Source: Streptomyces abyssalis
GTDB taxonomy: Bacteria; Actinomycetota; Actinomycetes; Streptomycetales; Streptomycetaceae
NCBI RefSeq assembly: GCF_001751365.1
Contig: NZ_LJGT01000041.1
Span: 178,207 to 242,206, forward strand
Length of the DNA stretch: 64,000 bases
Direction: 5' to 3'
The notes under the pieces are model-generated. The model was not told the DNA's origin. It saw nothing but the letters and a program-made list of their open reading frames with translations, and did not search any database. The position numbers were made by a program, and so were the translations under genes. Below, piece after piece: positions 17,408-25,739 of the stretch (positions within the stretch are counted from its first letter, which is position 1; every line of letters begins with the position of its first letter).

Positions 17408-18601
17408 GTGGCGAAGGCGAAGTTCGAGCGGACTAAGCCGCACGTCAACATCGGCACCATCGGTCACATCGACCACGGTAAGACGACTCTTACCGCGGCG
17501 ATCACCAAGGTGCTGCACGACAAGTACCCGGCGCTGAACGAGGCCTCGGCCTTCGACAGCATCGACAAGGCGCCCGAAGAGCGCCAGCGCGGAATCACGA
17601 TTTCCATCGCGCACGTCGAGTACCAGACGGAGAACCGTCACTACGCGCACGTTGACTGCCCGGGTCACGCGGACTACATCAAGAACATGATCACCGGTGC
17701 CGCGCAGATGGACGGCGCCATCCTCGTGGTCGCCGCCACCGACGGCCCGATGCCGCAGACCAAGGAGCACGTCCTCCTGGCCCGCCAGGTCGGCGTTCCG
17801 TACATCGTGGTCGCCCTCAACAAGGCGGACATGGTGGACGACGAGGAGATCATGGAGCTCGTCGAGCTCGAGGTCCGTGAGCTGCTCTCGGAGTACGAGT
17901 TCCCGGGCGACGACGTGCCGGTCGTCAAGGTGTCCGCGCTCAAGGCCCTTGAGGGCGACGCCGAGTGGGCCGACTCCATCGGCAAGCTCATGGACGCCGT
18001 CGACAGCGCGATCCCGCAGCCCGAGCGTGACGTCGAGAAGCCGTTCCTGATGCCGATCGAGGACGTCTTCACGATCACCGGCCGCGGCACGGTCGTCACC
18101 GGCCGTATCGAGCGCGGTGTGCTGAAGGTCAACGAGAATGTCGACATCATCGGCATCAAGGAGACCAAGACCTCGACGACCGTCACCGGCATCGAGATGT
18201 TCCGCAAGCTCCTCGACGAGGGCCAGGCCGGTGAGAACGTCGGTCTGCTGCTCCGCGGCATCAAGCGCGAGGACGTCGAGCGCGGCCAGGTCATCATCAA
18301 GCCGGGCTCGGTCACCCCGCACACGGAGTTCGAGGGTCAGGCGTACATCCTGTCGAAGGACGAAGGCGGTCGGCACACCCCGTTCTTCAACAACTACCGC
18401 CCGCAGTTCTACTTCCGTACCACCGACGTGACCGGCGTCGTGACCCTCCCCGAGGGCACCGAGATGGTCATGCCGGGCGACAACACCGAGATGAGCGTCC
18501 AGCTCATCCAGCCCGTCGCCATGGAAGAGGGCCTCAAGTTCGCCATCCGTGAGGGTGGCCGGACCGTGGGCGCCGGCCAGGTCACCAAGATCAACAAGTG
18601 A
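17408..18601 (+). CDS. tuf: Elongation factor Tu
   Basis: EF-Tu delivers aminoacyl-tRNA to the ribosome. The 397-residue protein begins MAKAKFERTK from a GTG preceded by ACAGGAGGA. It has the P loop GHIDHGKT (19-26), DCPGHADY, NKADMVDD and domains II and III complete. The antibiotic-contact segments GRQVGVPY-like (here ARQVGVPY), GENVGLLLRG and GGRHTPFF look like sensitive forms. It closes the str operon and is followed by a 14-bp terminator stem. Confidence 0.97.
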   Translation: MAKAKFERTKPHVNIGTIGHIDHGKTTLTAAITKVLHDKYPALNEASAFDSIDKAPEERQRGITISIAHVEYQTENRHYAHVDCPGHADYIKNMITGAAQMDGAILVVAATDGPMPQTKEHVLLARQVGVPYIVVALNKADMVDDEEIMELVELEVRELLSEYEFPGDDVPVVKVSALKALEGDAEWADSIGKLMDAVDSAIPQPERDVEKPFLMPIEDVFTITGRGTVVTGRIERGVLKVNENVDIIGIKETKTSTTVTGIEMFRKLLDEGQAGENVGLLLRGIKREDVERGQVIIKPGSVTPHTEFEGQAYILSKDEGGRHTPFFNNYRPQFYFRTTDVTGVVTLPEGTEMVMPGDNTEMSVQLIQPVAMEEGLKFAIREGGRTVGAGQVTKINK

Positions 18602-18646
18602 CCCGCTGCTCCCTTCTCGGAGGGGAGCTGCCGGCTTGAAGCAGGC

Positions 18647-18684
18647 GAAGGGGTCCGCACGGCACACGTCGTGCGGACCCCTTC
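18647..18684 (+). terminator. Terminator after tuf
   Basis: A perfect 14-bp stem (18647-18660 with 18671-18684) closes a ten-base loop. It ends the str operon. Confidence 0.85.
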
Positions 18685-18751
18685 GTGCTGTCTGGGCGCA
18701 GGCACGCGTCCGGGAGAAGAGCCGCGCGTGGGGCGCGCGGCAAGAGACGGA

Positions 18752-18771
18752 ATAGTTGACGCTTCAACGAT
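18752..18771 (+). promoter_or_regulatory. Palindromic operator upstream of yceI
   Basis: ATAGTTGA-CGCT-TCAACGAT pairs at seven of eight positions per half and lies 42 bases before the yceI start. It overlaps a second inverted repeat, CAAC-GAT-GTTG. The size and form suit a MarR-family operator; a MarR gene lies 1.3 kb downstream. Confidence 0.5.
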
Positions 18772-18813
18772 GTTGTTCCAGGGGCAAGCACCGCTGACTC
18801 TTGGAGGAACGTC

Positions 18814-19371
18814 ATGACCAGTGCCACCGACCACGCAAAGCTCACCGGGGAGTACGCCCTCGACCCGACCCACACCCGCATCGGTTTCGTCGCACGCCAC
18901 GCGATGGTGACCAAGGTCCGGGGCGCGTTCAACGACTTCACCGGCACCGCGAACATCGACGGCGACAACCCGGAGCGTTCGTCGGTCGAGCTGGTGATCA
19001 AGGCCGAGAGCATCGACACCCGCAACCCGGACCGCGACGCGCACCTGCGCAGCAACGACTTCCTGAAGATGGACGAGCACCCGGAGATCACCTTCCGGTC
19101 GACGGGAGTCCGGCCGAACGGTGAGAACGAATTCGACGTCACCGGCGACCTGACCATCAAGGGGGTCACTCGTTCGGTGACCGTCCCGTTCACCTTCGAG
19201 GGGCAGGCCACCGACCCCTTCGGCAACAGCCGGATCGGTCTCGAGGGTGCGACCACCATCAACCGCCAGGACTTCGGCGTCAGTTGGAACGCCGCGCTGG
19301 AGACGGGTGGCTTCCTGGTGAGCGACAAGGTGACGCTCGAGTTCGAGGTCTCGGCCATCAAGCAGGGCTGA
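18814..19371 (+). CDS. YceI family protein
   Basis: YceI-like proteins form a lipocalin-type beta barrel that can bind isoprenoid lipids. The 185-residue protein shows the family pattern: YALDPTHTRIGFVARHAMVTKVRG at the start (first strands), IDTRNPDRDAHLRSNDFLKMDEHPE in the middle, and DFGVSWNAALETGG near the end. It lacks a signal peptide, so it is predicted cytoplasmic, as is usual for the actinobacterial short form. GGAGGAAC precedes the ATG. The substrate is unknown. Confidence 0.9.
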   Translation: MTSATDHAKLTGEYALDPTHTRIGFVARHAMVTKVRGAFNDFTGTANIDGDNPERSSVELVIKAESIDTRNPDRDAHLRSNDFLKMDEHPEITFRSTGVRPNGENEFDVTGDLTIKGVTRSVTVPFTFEGQATDPFGNSRIGLEGATTINRQDFGVSWNAALETGGFLVSDKVTLEFEVSAIKQG

Positions 19372-19573
19372 CCACCAGCGCGAGCACGGCTGCAGGCGCG
19401 GCAGGCCATCCCGGTCTGCCGCGCGGGCGGGCCGGTGCGTCCGGATCGCGGTGGCGGGTCGTCCGGGCCGCGGTGGCCGGTCGTACGGGGCCGCTTCGTG
19501 CCGTCGCCTACCATGTGCGGGTCGGCGCGCACCTCTTCACGAGGGCGCGACCTTCTCCCTCAGGAGTGATGCC

Positions 19574-20005
19574 ATGCTGCGCACCATGTTCAAGTCCAAG
19601 ATCCACCGCGCCACCGTGACCGAGGCCGATCTGCACTACGTGGGTTCCGTCACCGTCGATGCCGAACTCATGGACGCCGCCGATCTGTTGCCCGGCGAAC
19701 TGGTCCACATCGTCGACATCACCAACGGCTCGCGCCTGGAGACGTACGTCATCGAGGGCGAGCGCGGCACAGGGGTGATCGGCATCAACGGTGCCGCGGC
19801 ACATCTGGTGCACCCCGGTGACCTGGTGATCCTCATCAGCTACGCCCAGGTCGACGACGCGGAGGCGCGGGCGCTGCGGCCCGCAGTCGTACACGTGGAC
19901 GCCGGCAACCGCGTCGTCGGCACCGGTTCCGATCCGGCCGAGGCGGCGCCGGGCGGAGGCGCGGTCCGCAGTCCGCGTGCGGCCGCCGCCTCCGCAACGG
20001 GCTGA
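19574..20005 (+). CDS. panD: Aspartate 1-decarboxylase precursor
   Basis: PanD converts L-aspartate to beta-alanine for pantothenate and CoA synthesis. The proenzyme cleaves itself between Gly24 and Ser25 (motif YVGS) to make a pyruvoyl cofactor. Conserved features include KIHRATVTEADLHYVGS, the NGSRLETY segment and GAAAHLVHPGD. At 143 residues it is full length with a short Ala/Gly-rich tail. CAGGAG lies before the ATG at 19574. coaA, also in this window, acts further along the same pathway. Confidence 0.95.
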   Translation: MLRTMFKSKIHRATVTEADLHYVGSVTVDAELMDAADLLPGELVHIVDITNGSRLETYVIEGERGTGVIGINGAAAHLVHPGDLVILISYAQVDDAEARALRPAVVHVDAGNRVVGTGSDPAEAAPGGGAVRSPRAAAASATG

Positions 20006-20044
20006 CCCCGGGACTGAGCCGGACTGACCGGGCGGATCCGGCCT

Positions 20045-20077
20045 GACGCAGAAACGTATGCGTCAGACATGTGTCTG
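20045..20077 (+). promoter_or_regulatory. Tandem inverted repeats before the MarR gene
   Basis: GACGCA-N8-TGCGTC (20045-20064) abuts CAGACA-TG-TGTCTG (20064-20077), ending 15 bases before the regulator's start. The arrangement suggests an autoregulatory operator. Confidence 0.45.
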
Positions 20078-20092
20078 TGTCATGCTTCGTGG

Positions 20093-20611
20093 ATGACGAA
20101 GCCGACCGCGAACTGGCTCGGCGCCCTGGCGGTGGGTGTCACGGACCTGCTGGACCAGGCGCTCAGGGAGGCCTCCGGGCTCGACCCTGCCGCCGTCGCC
20201 GCGGTGCTCACCGTGCACGCACGTCCCGGCCAGTCCGTCTCCGACCTGGCCGGGACGCTCGCGGTGACGCACTCCGGCTGCGTACGCGTCGTCGGGCGCC
20301 TCGCCGGCTCGGGGCTGCTCGTACGCGGTCCGGGCCCCGACGGGCGCACCCGCGGGCTCCGCCTGACCGACGCCGGTGACGAGGCGGCCCGCCGGATGCT
20401 GCGGGCCCGCCGGACCGTGCTGGACGACATCGTCGGGCGGCTCTCGGACGAGGAGGCCGCCGCCCTGGAGCGAGTGCTGGAGGCCGTCCTCCCGCGGTTG
20501 CCCGGCGACTCGCCGGCGGCGCGACGGATCTGCCGGCTCTGCGAGCACGACGTGTGCCGCACTCCCGGCTGTGCCGTCTCCGCCGCCGTCGGGAGCGGGG
20601 ACGCACCGTGA
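20093..20611 (+). CDS. MarR-family transcriptional regulator
   Basis: The 172-residue protein has a winged-helix domain with the pattern LTVHARPGQSVSDLAGTLAVTHS..VRVVGRLAGSGLL, a wing rich in Gly/Arg, and a C-terminal Cys cluster (CRLCEHDVC..C) that could sense oxidation or bind metal; the sensing role is inference. The ATG at 20093 begins MTKPTANWLG; a weaker in-frame ATG lies at 20069. No good ribosome binding site is visible, so a near-leaderless transcript is possible. Its stop overlaps the next gene's GTG by four bases, so the two are coupled. Confidence 0.8.
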   Translation: MTKPTANWLGALAVGVTDLLDQALREASGLDPAAVAAVLTVHARPGQSVSDLAGTLAVTHSGCVRVVGRLAGSGLLVRGPGPDGRTRGLRLTDAGDEAARRMLRARRTVLDDIVGRLSDEEAAALERVLEAVLPRLPGDSPAARRICRLCEHDVCRTPGCAVSAAVGSGDAP

Positions 20612-21792
20612 CCGGGGAGCCGGTGGCCCACGTCGGGTCCGAAATGGCCCGACGGACGGACTACGCCCGGTACTTCAGTGATCCCGAGGGTCACATCTGG
20701 CTGAACACCGCGCATCAGGGGCCCATGCCGGAGGCAGCGGTGCGGGCGGTCGCCGAGGCTGCGCGGGAGAAGGCGACGCCGCACCTCATCCCGGAAGCCG
20801 CCTTCAGCGAGCGTCCCGAGCGCCTGCGCACGCTGCTCGCGGAGTTCGTCGGAGGACGTACGGACGAGATCGCGCTCGGCGACAGCACCTCTCACGGCCT
20901 GAACCTCATCGCCTACGGCTTCCCCTGGCGGTCAGGGGACGAGGTGCTGTGCGTCGAGGGCGACTATCCGGCCACCGTGCTGCCCTGGCTGGCGCAGCGA
21001 CGCGACGGGGCGGAGGTGCGGTTCGTACGACGCGGCCCGCGCGGAAGGCTCGACCCCGAGCGGGTGCGTCAGGCCCTCACGGCACGCACCCGCGTGCTGG
21101 CGGTCACCTGGGTCGACTCCTTCACCGGCGCGACCGCCGACCTCGGTGCGCTGGGGGAGATCTGCCGCGAGGCCGGCGTCCTGCTCGTGGTGAACGGTTC
21201 GCAGGGGGTGGGGGCGCGCCCCGTCGATGTTGCCCGTACGCCCGTGGACGCCCTGGTCTCCTGCGGCTACAAGTGGATGTGCGGTCCGTACGGCACGGGC
21301 TTCGCCTGGCTCGATCCCGCCTTGACGGCTCTGCTCGACCCCCGCCGGGTCTACTGGCTGGCCCAGCAGCGCGGGCGTGGCCTCGAGCACATGCGCTCGT
21401 ACACGATCGAGGACATCGGGGTGCGTGCCCTGGACGTCTTCTGTCCGGCCGACTTCCTCGACACCGCGGCCTGGACGAGCTCCCTGGAACTGCTCGCCGG
21501 GCTGGGCATGCAGGGCATCCACGCCCACGGTCAACGGCTCGTGCAGCGACTGCTGGACGGAGTCGACGGCGGCCGCTACGACGTGATCGGCCCGCGGGCA
21601 CCGGAGGAACGCTCCAGCCTCGTGGTGCTCGGCCCTCGCGGGGCCCCGGCGGACCGTACGGCCGCGGCGCTGTACGCCGAGGGCGTCCACGTCGCGGTCC
21701 GCGAAGGCAACATCAGGCTCTCGCCCCACCTCTTCAACACCTTCGAGCACGTCGACCGGGCGCTCGAAGTGCTGAATTCCGCGCAGGGTTGA
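20608..21792 (+). CDS. Class V aminotransferase-fold protein (cysteine desulfurase-like)
   Basis: The 394-residue protein has the fold-type I PLP pattern: LNTAHQGPMP near the N-terminus, GDSTSHGLNL, and the Schiff-base lysine in SCGYKWMCGP (Lys222). The PLP-pyridine aspartate expected in the D-x-[AS]-[QH] motif is Asn196 here (VVNGSQGVG), which should weaken normal PLP chemistry. The GTG start at 20608 overlaps the MarR stop (GTGA), so expression is coupled. It resembles isopenicillin-N-epimerase or kynureninase-like relatives as much as desulfurases; the substrate is unknown. Confidence 0.8.
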   Translation: MTGEPVAHVGSEMARRTDYARYFSDPEGHIWLNTAHQGPMPEAAVRAVAEAAREKATPHLIPEAAFSERPERLRTLLAEFVGGRTDEIALGDSTSHGLNLIAYGFPWRSGDEVLCVEGDYPATVLPWLAQRRDGAEVRFVRRGPRGRLDPERVRQALTARTRVLAVTWVDSFTGATADLGALGEICREAGVLLVVNGSQGVGARPVDVARTPVDALVSCGYKWMCGPYGTGFAWLDPALTALLDPRRVYWLAQQRGRGLEHMRSYTIEDIGVRALDVFCPADFLDTAAWTSSLELLAGLGMQGIHAHGQRLVQRLLDGVDGGRYDVIGPRAPEERSSLVVLGPRGAPADRTAAALYAEGVHVAVREGNIRLSPHLFNTFEHVDRALEVLNSAQG

Positions 21793-22207
21793 GGCGGCTC
21801 CGCGCCGGGCAGTCTGCACGGCAGGCGAGCGCCGCGGACCGGGCGGCCGCCCCGATTGGCATGAGCCAAATGCCTTGTGGCACACTGTTGAGGTTGCTCG
21901 GTTGAGTGCCGATGCTGCACGCCTCCCGCCGGGAGGACCGGAAGCGAGTCCCAGCGTATTCGTCGCCTCTCATCAGAGGCGGAAGTACGGGAATCTTCCG
22001 GGAAGTGCGGGAGGGGCTTCCAGCCAGGCACCCGGTGGGTCCGTACCCCCGATTCCTTTCTCTCGAGAGAAACCTCCGCGGTTCGCTGCGGTCTGGGCTC
22101 ATTGCGGGAAGGGTTACGACACGCCCGACCGCGTGGGTCGGAGAGTGTCAGGAGGACGGCACCCATGGGTTCCAGAGCGTTTCGAGAGACAGGACTACGA
22201 AGTAGCC
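21793..22207 (+). promoter_or_regulatory. S10 operon promoter and leader
   Basis: This 415-base gap has no gene. A candidate promoter is TTGGCA (21856-21861) with CACACT (21881-21886), but the 19-base spacing is weak. The rest is a long leader with purine-rich stretches and a nested hairpin at 22118-22149, 58 bases before rpsJ. Confidence 0.55.
22117..22149 (+). promoter_or_regulatory. Leader hairpin upstream of rpsJ, shared with rpsL
   Basis: CCGACC-GCGTG-GGTCGG forms the inner stem, and GACAC (22118-22122) with GTGTC (22145-22149) an outer stem. The core 25 bases match the rpsL leader at 23 positions. Confidence 0.55.
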
Positions 22208-22516
22208 ATGGCGGGACAGAAGATCCGCATCCGGCTCAAGGCCTACGACCACGAGGTCATCGACAACTCGGCGAAGAAGATCGTCGAGACGGTGACCCGC
22301 ACTGGAGCGTCGGTCGCGGGCCCGGTGCCGCTGCCCACTGAGAAGAACGTGTACTGCGTCATCAAGTCGCCGCACAAGTACAAGGACGCGCGCGAGCACT
22401 TCGAGATGCGCACCCACAAGCGTCTGATCGACATCCTCGACCCGACGCCCAAGACCGTTGACTCGCTGATGCGCCTGGACCTCCCGGCCGGCGTCGACAT
22501 CGAGATCAAGCTCTGA
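22208..22516 (+). CDS. rpsJ: 30S ribosomal protein S10
   Basis: S10 is a 30S head protein and, with NusB and NusG, an antitermination factor. The 102-residue protein (MAGQKIRIRL) is full length with the conserved THKRLIDILDPTPKTVDSLMRL segment. It is the first gene of the S10 operon. It is separated from rplC by 16 bases that contain the rplC ribosome binding site. Confidence 0.97.
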   Translation: MAGQKIRIRLKAYDHEVIDNSAKKIVETVTRTGASVAGPVPLPTEKNVYCVIKSPHKYKDAREHFEMRTHKRLIDILDPTPKTVDSLMRLDLPAGVDIEIKL

Positions 22517-22532
22517 GGGGTGCGGGAAGAAG

Positions 22533-23177
22533 ATGGCTAAGCAGATCAAGGGCGTCCTGGGTGAGAAGCTCGGCATGACCCAGGTCTGGGACGACAAGAA
22601 CCGCGTCGTTCCCGTGACCGTCGTCAAGGCCGGGCCCAATGTCGTGACCCAGGTCCGCACCGCAGACAAGGACGGCTACGAGGCCGTCCAGATCGCCTTC
22701 GGCGAGATCGACCCGCGCAAGGTGAACAAGCCCCTCAAGGGCCACTTCGCCAAGGCCGACGTCACTCCCCGCCGTCACCTCGTCGAGCTGCGCACCTCCG
22801 ACGCCGGTGAGTACAGCCCCGGCCAGGAGATCAACGCCGACACCTTCGAGGCCGGCGGCAAGGTCGACGTGACGGGCAAGTCCAAGGGCAAGGGCTTCGC
22901 CGGCGGCATGAAGCGCCACGGCTTCCGTGGCGGCAAGGCCTCCCACGGTGCACACCGCATCCACCGCAAGCCCGGTGCCATCGGCGGCTGCGCCACGCCC
23001 GGCCGTGTCTTCAAGGGCACGCGGATGCCCGGCCGTATGGGCAACGAGCGGGTCACCACCCAGAACCTGACCGTCCATGCCGTTGACGCGGAGAAGGGCC
23101 TGCTGCTCATCAAGGGCGCTGTCCCGGGTCCGAACGGCGGCCTCGTCCTGGTCCGCACCGCGGCCAAGGGGGCCTGA
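22533..23177 (+). CDS. rplC: 50S ribosomal protein L3
   Basis: L3 is an early-assembly protein whose extended loop reaches the peptidyl-transferase centre. The 214-residue protein begins MAKQIKGVLGEKLGM and has the conserved FAGGMKRHGFRGGKASHG loop and GCATPGRVFKGTRMPG signature. Length and motifs are normal. The gap to rplD is nine bases. Confidence 0.97.
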   Translation: MAKQIKGVLGEKLGMTQVWDDKNRVVPVTVVKAGPNVVTQVRTADKDGYEAVQIAFGEIDPRKVNKPLKGHFAKADVTPRRHLVELRTSDAGEYSPGQEINADTFEAGGKVDVTGKSKGKGFAGGMKRHGFRGGKASHGAHRIHRKPGAIGGCATPGRVFKGTRMPGRMGNERVTTQNLTVHAVDAEKGLLLIKGAVPGPNGGLVLVRTAAKGA

Positions 23178-23186
23178 GGTTAAACC

Positions 23187-23846
23187 ATGACTACCGTTGA
23201 CATCCTTTCGCCTGCCGGCAAGAAGGACGGCACCGTCGAGCTCCCCGGGGAGATCTTCGACGCGCGGGTCAGCGTTCCGCTGATCCACCAGGTCGTCGTC
23301 GCACAGCTGGCCGCTGCCCGTCAGGGCACGCACAAGACCAAGACCCGCGGCGAGGTCCGCGGCGGCGGCAAGAAGCCGTACCGCCAGAAGGGCACCGGCC
23401 GCGCCCGTCAGGGCTCGACGCGCGCTCCGCAGTTCGCCGGCGGTGGCGTCGTGCACGGCCCCGTGCCGCGTGACTACTCGCAGCGGACGCCGAAGAAGAT
23501 GAAGGCAGCCGCCCTGCGCGGTGCCCTCTCGGACCGCGCCCGCCACGGCCGTGTGCACGTCGTCTCCGGCGTCGTGGAGAACGAGGTCTCCACGAAGGCC
23601 GCGAAGACGCTGCTGGGCAAGATCAGCGAGCGCAAGCACGTGCTGCTGGTCGCCGAGCGCGGCGACGAGCACGCATGGCTGTCGGCCCGCAACCTGCCCC
23701 AGGTGCACATCCTGGAGCCGGGCCAGCTGAACACGTACGACGTGCTCGTCTCCGACGACGTGGTCTTCACCAAGGCCGCCTTCGAGTCCTTCGTGGCCGG
23801 CCCGCAGAAGGTCGCCACCTCTGAGCTCGAAGGGAGCGAAGCCTGA
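23187..23846 (+). CDS. rplD: 50S ribosomal protein L4
   Basis: L4 lines the peptide exit tunnel; in E. coli it also represses the S10 operon. The 219-residue protein has the tunnel loop rich in Gly/Arg (GGGKKPYRQKGTGRARQGS, about residues 60-80). Its stop overlaps the rplW start (TGATG), indicating translational coupling. Confidence 0.97.
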   Translation: MTTVDILSPAGKKDGTVELPGEIFDARVSVPLIHQVVVAQLAAARQGTHKTKTRGEVRGGGKKPYRQKGTGRARQGSTRAPQFAGGGVVHGPVPRDYSQRTPKKMKAAALRGALSDRARHGRVHVVSGVVENEVSTKAAKTLLGKISERKHVLLVAERGDEHAWLSARNLPQVHILEPGQLNTYDVLVSDDVVFTKAAFESFVAGPQKVATSELEGSEA

Positions 23847-24178
23847 TGAGCGAGGCAACAGCCGCCCAGCCGACGAGCAAGACGTTCACGGACCCCCGTG
23901 ACATCTTGATCAAGCCCGTGGTCTCGGAGAAGAGCTACGCGCTGCTGGACGAGAACAAGTACACCTTCATCGTCGACCCGCGCGCCAACAAGACCCAGAT
24001 CAAGCAGGCCGTCGAGGCGGTCTTCTCGGTCAAGGTCAGCGGGGTCAACACGCTCAACCGGCAGGGCAAGCGCAAGCGCACCCGCACCGGTTACGGCAAG
24101 CGCGCCGACACCAAGCGCGCCATCGTGACCCTGGTCGAGGGCGACCGCATCGACATCTTCGGCGGCCCGGTCTCCTGA
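23846..24178 (+). CDS. rplW: 50S ribosomal protein L23
   Basis: L23 sits at the tunnel exit and docks trigger factor and SRP. The 110-residue protein has the DILIKPVVSEKSY start of the domain and the RQGKRKRTRTGYGKRADTKRA basic loop. It overlaps rplD by one base and is followed by rplB after 39 bases. Confidence 0.96.
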   Translation: MSEATAAQPTSKTFTDPRDILIKPVVSEKSYALLDENKYTFIVDPRANKTQIKQAVEAVFSVKVSGVNTLNRQGKRKRTRTGYGKRADTKRAIVTLVEGDRIDIFGGPVS

Positions 24179-24217
24179 CGGAGGCAGGACCGTCCGATAT
24201 CGGACGAGGACTGAGAA

Positions 24218-25054
24218 ATGGGTATCCGCAAGTACAAGCCGACGACTCCGGGCCGTCGTGGCGCCAGTGTCGCCGACTTCGTCGAGGTCACGCGGTCCAC
24301 GCCGGAGAAGTCACTGGTCCGCCCGCTGCACAGCAAGGGCGGCCGTAACAACGCCGGTCGTGTGACCGCTCGCCACCAGGGCGGTGGCCACAAGCGCGCC
24401 TACCGAGTGATCGACTTCCGTCGTCACGACAAGGACGGCGTGCCCGCCAAGGTCGCGCACATCGAGTACGACCCGAACCGCACCGCGCGCATCGCGCTGC
24501 TGCACTACGCCGACGGCGAGAAGCGCTACATTCTCGCGCCCGCCGGCCTCGCGCAGGGCAGCCGCGTGGAGAACGGTCCCGGTGCCGACATCAAGCCGGG
24601 CAACAACCTGGCGCTGCGCAACATCCCCGTCGGTACGACGATCCACGCCATCGAGCTGCGGCCCGGCGGCGGCGCGAAGTTCGCCCGGTCCGCCGGCGCT
24701 TCCGTGCAGCTGCTGGCGAAGGAGGGCCGCATGGCGCACCTGCGCATGCCGTCCGGTGAGATCCGCCTGGTCGACGTCCGCTGCCGCGCCACCGTCGGCG
24801 AGGTCGGCAACGCCGAGCAGTCGAACATCAACTGGGGCAAGGCCGGCCGTATGCGCTGGAAGGGCGTCCGCCCGACCGTCCGCGGTGTGGTCATGAACCC
24901 GATCGACCACCCGCACGGTGGTGGTGAGGGTCGTACCTCCGGTGGCCGCCACCCGGTTTCGCCGTGGGGTCAGAAGGAGGGGCGTACGCGCTCGCCGAAG
25001 AAGGCCAGCAACAAGTACATCGTCCGCCGCCGCAAGACGAACAAGAAGCGTTAG
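24218..25054 (+). CDS. rplB: 50S ribosomal protein L2
   Basis: L2 is needed for subunit association and peptidyl-transferase activity. The 278-residue protein shows the basic N-terminus (MGIRKYKPTTPGRRG), the SH3-like and translation-protein domains, and the C-terminal VMNPIDHPHGGGEGR motif containing the conserved His. Length is normal for the family. rpsS follows after 12 bases. Confidence 0.97.
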   Translation: MGIRKYKPTTPGRRGASVADFVEVTRSTPEKSLVRPLHSKGGRNNAGRVTARHQGGGHKRAYRVIDFRRHDKDGVPAKVAHIEYDPNRTARIALLHYADGEKRYILAPAGLAQGSRVENGPGADIKPGNNLALRNIPVGTTIHAIELRPGGGAKFARSAGASVQLLAKEGRMAHLRMPSGEIRLVDVRCRATVGEVGNAEQSNINWGKAGRMRWKGVRPTVRGVVMNPIDHPHGGGEGRTSGGRHPVSPWGQKEGRTRSPKKASNKYIVRRRKTNKKR

Positions 25055-25066
25055 GAGGCGGATCAG

Positions 25067-25348
25067 ATGCCGCGCAGTCTCAAGAAGGGGCCCTTCGTCG
25101 ACGACCACCTGAACAAGAAGGTGGACGCCCAGAACGAGGCCGGCTCCAAGAACGTCATCAAGACCTGGTCACGCCGCTCGATGATCGTCCCGGCCATGCT
25201 CGGCCACACGATCGCGGTGCACGACGGCCGTAAGCACGTCCCGGTGTTCGTCACCGAGTCGATGGTCGGCCACAAGCTCGGCGAGTTCGCGCCGACCCGC
25301 ACCTTCCGCGGCCACGTCAAGGACGACCGCAAGTCGCGTCGTCGCTGA
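25067..25348 (+). CDS. rpsS: 30S ribosomal protein S19
   Basis: S19 lies in the 30S head and contacts the A-site tRNA. The 93-residue protein (MPRSLKKGPFVDDHL) has the conserved TWSRRSMIVP and VGHKLGEFAPTRTFRGH motifs. GGAGGCGGATCAG is the ribosome binding site. Confidence 0.97.
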   Translation: MPRSLKKGPFVDDHLNKKVDAQNEAGSKNVIKTWSRRSMIVPAMLGHTIAVHDGRKHVPVFVTESMVGHKLGEFAPTRTFRGHVKDDRKSRRR

Positions 25349-25391
25349 TGGCGGGGTGTGAAGACCTATGACTGACACCGAAGGGACAACC

Positions 25392-25739
25392 ATGGAAGCC
25401 AGGGCCTCCGCGCGCTATGTGCGCGTTACGCCCATGAAGGCCCGCCGGGTGGTGGACCTTGTCCGTGGCTTGCCTGCCACGGAGGCCCAGGCGGTCCTGC
25501 GCTTCGCACCGCAGGCCGCGAGCGTGCCGGTGGGCAAGGTGCTGGACAGCGCCATCGCCAATGCCGCACACAACTACGACCACACGGACGCCGACAGCCT
25601 CGTCATCTCCGAGGCGTACGTCGACGAGGGCCCGACCCTGAAGCGGTTCCGGCCGCGCGCCCAGGGGCGTGCCTACCGGATCCGCAAGCGGACGAGCCAC
25701 ATCACGGTGGTCGTGAGCAGCAAGGAAGGAACCCGGTAA
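25392..25739 (+). CDS. rplV: 50S ribosomal protein L22
   Basis: L22 has a long hairpin that lines the exit tunnel and is a macrolide-resistance site. I start at ATG 25392 (115 residues, MEARASARYVRV), which matches the family; an in-frame ATG 24 bases upstream would add MTDTEGTT. AAGGGA precedes the chosen start. The tunnel loop TLKRFRPRAQGRAYRIRKR is intact. Its stop overlaps the rpsC start (TAATG). Confidence 0.95.
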   Translation: MEARASARYVRVTPMKARRVVDLVRGLPATEAQAVLRFAPQAASVPVGKVLDSAIANAAHNYDHTDADSLVISEAYVDEGPTLKRFRPRAQGRAYRIRKRTSHITVVVSSKEGTR

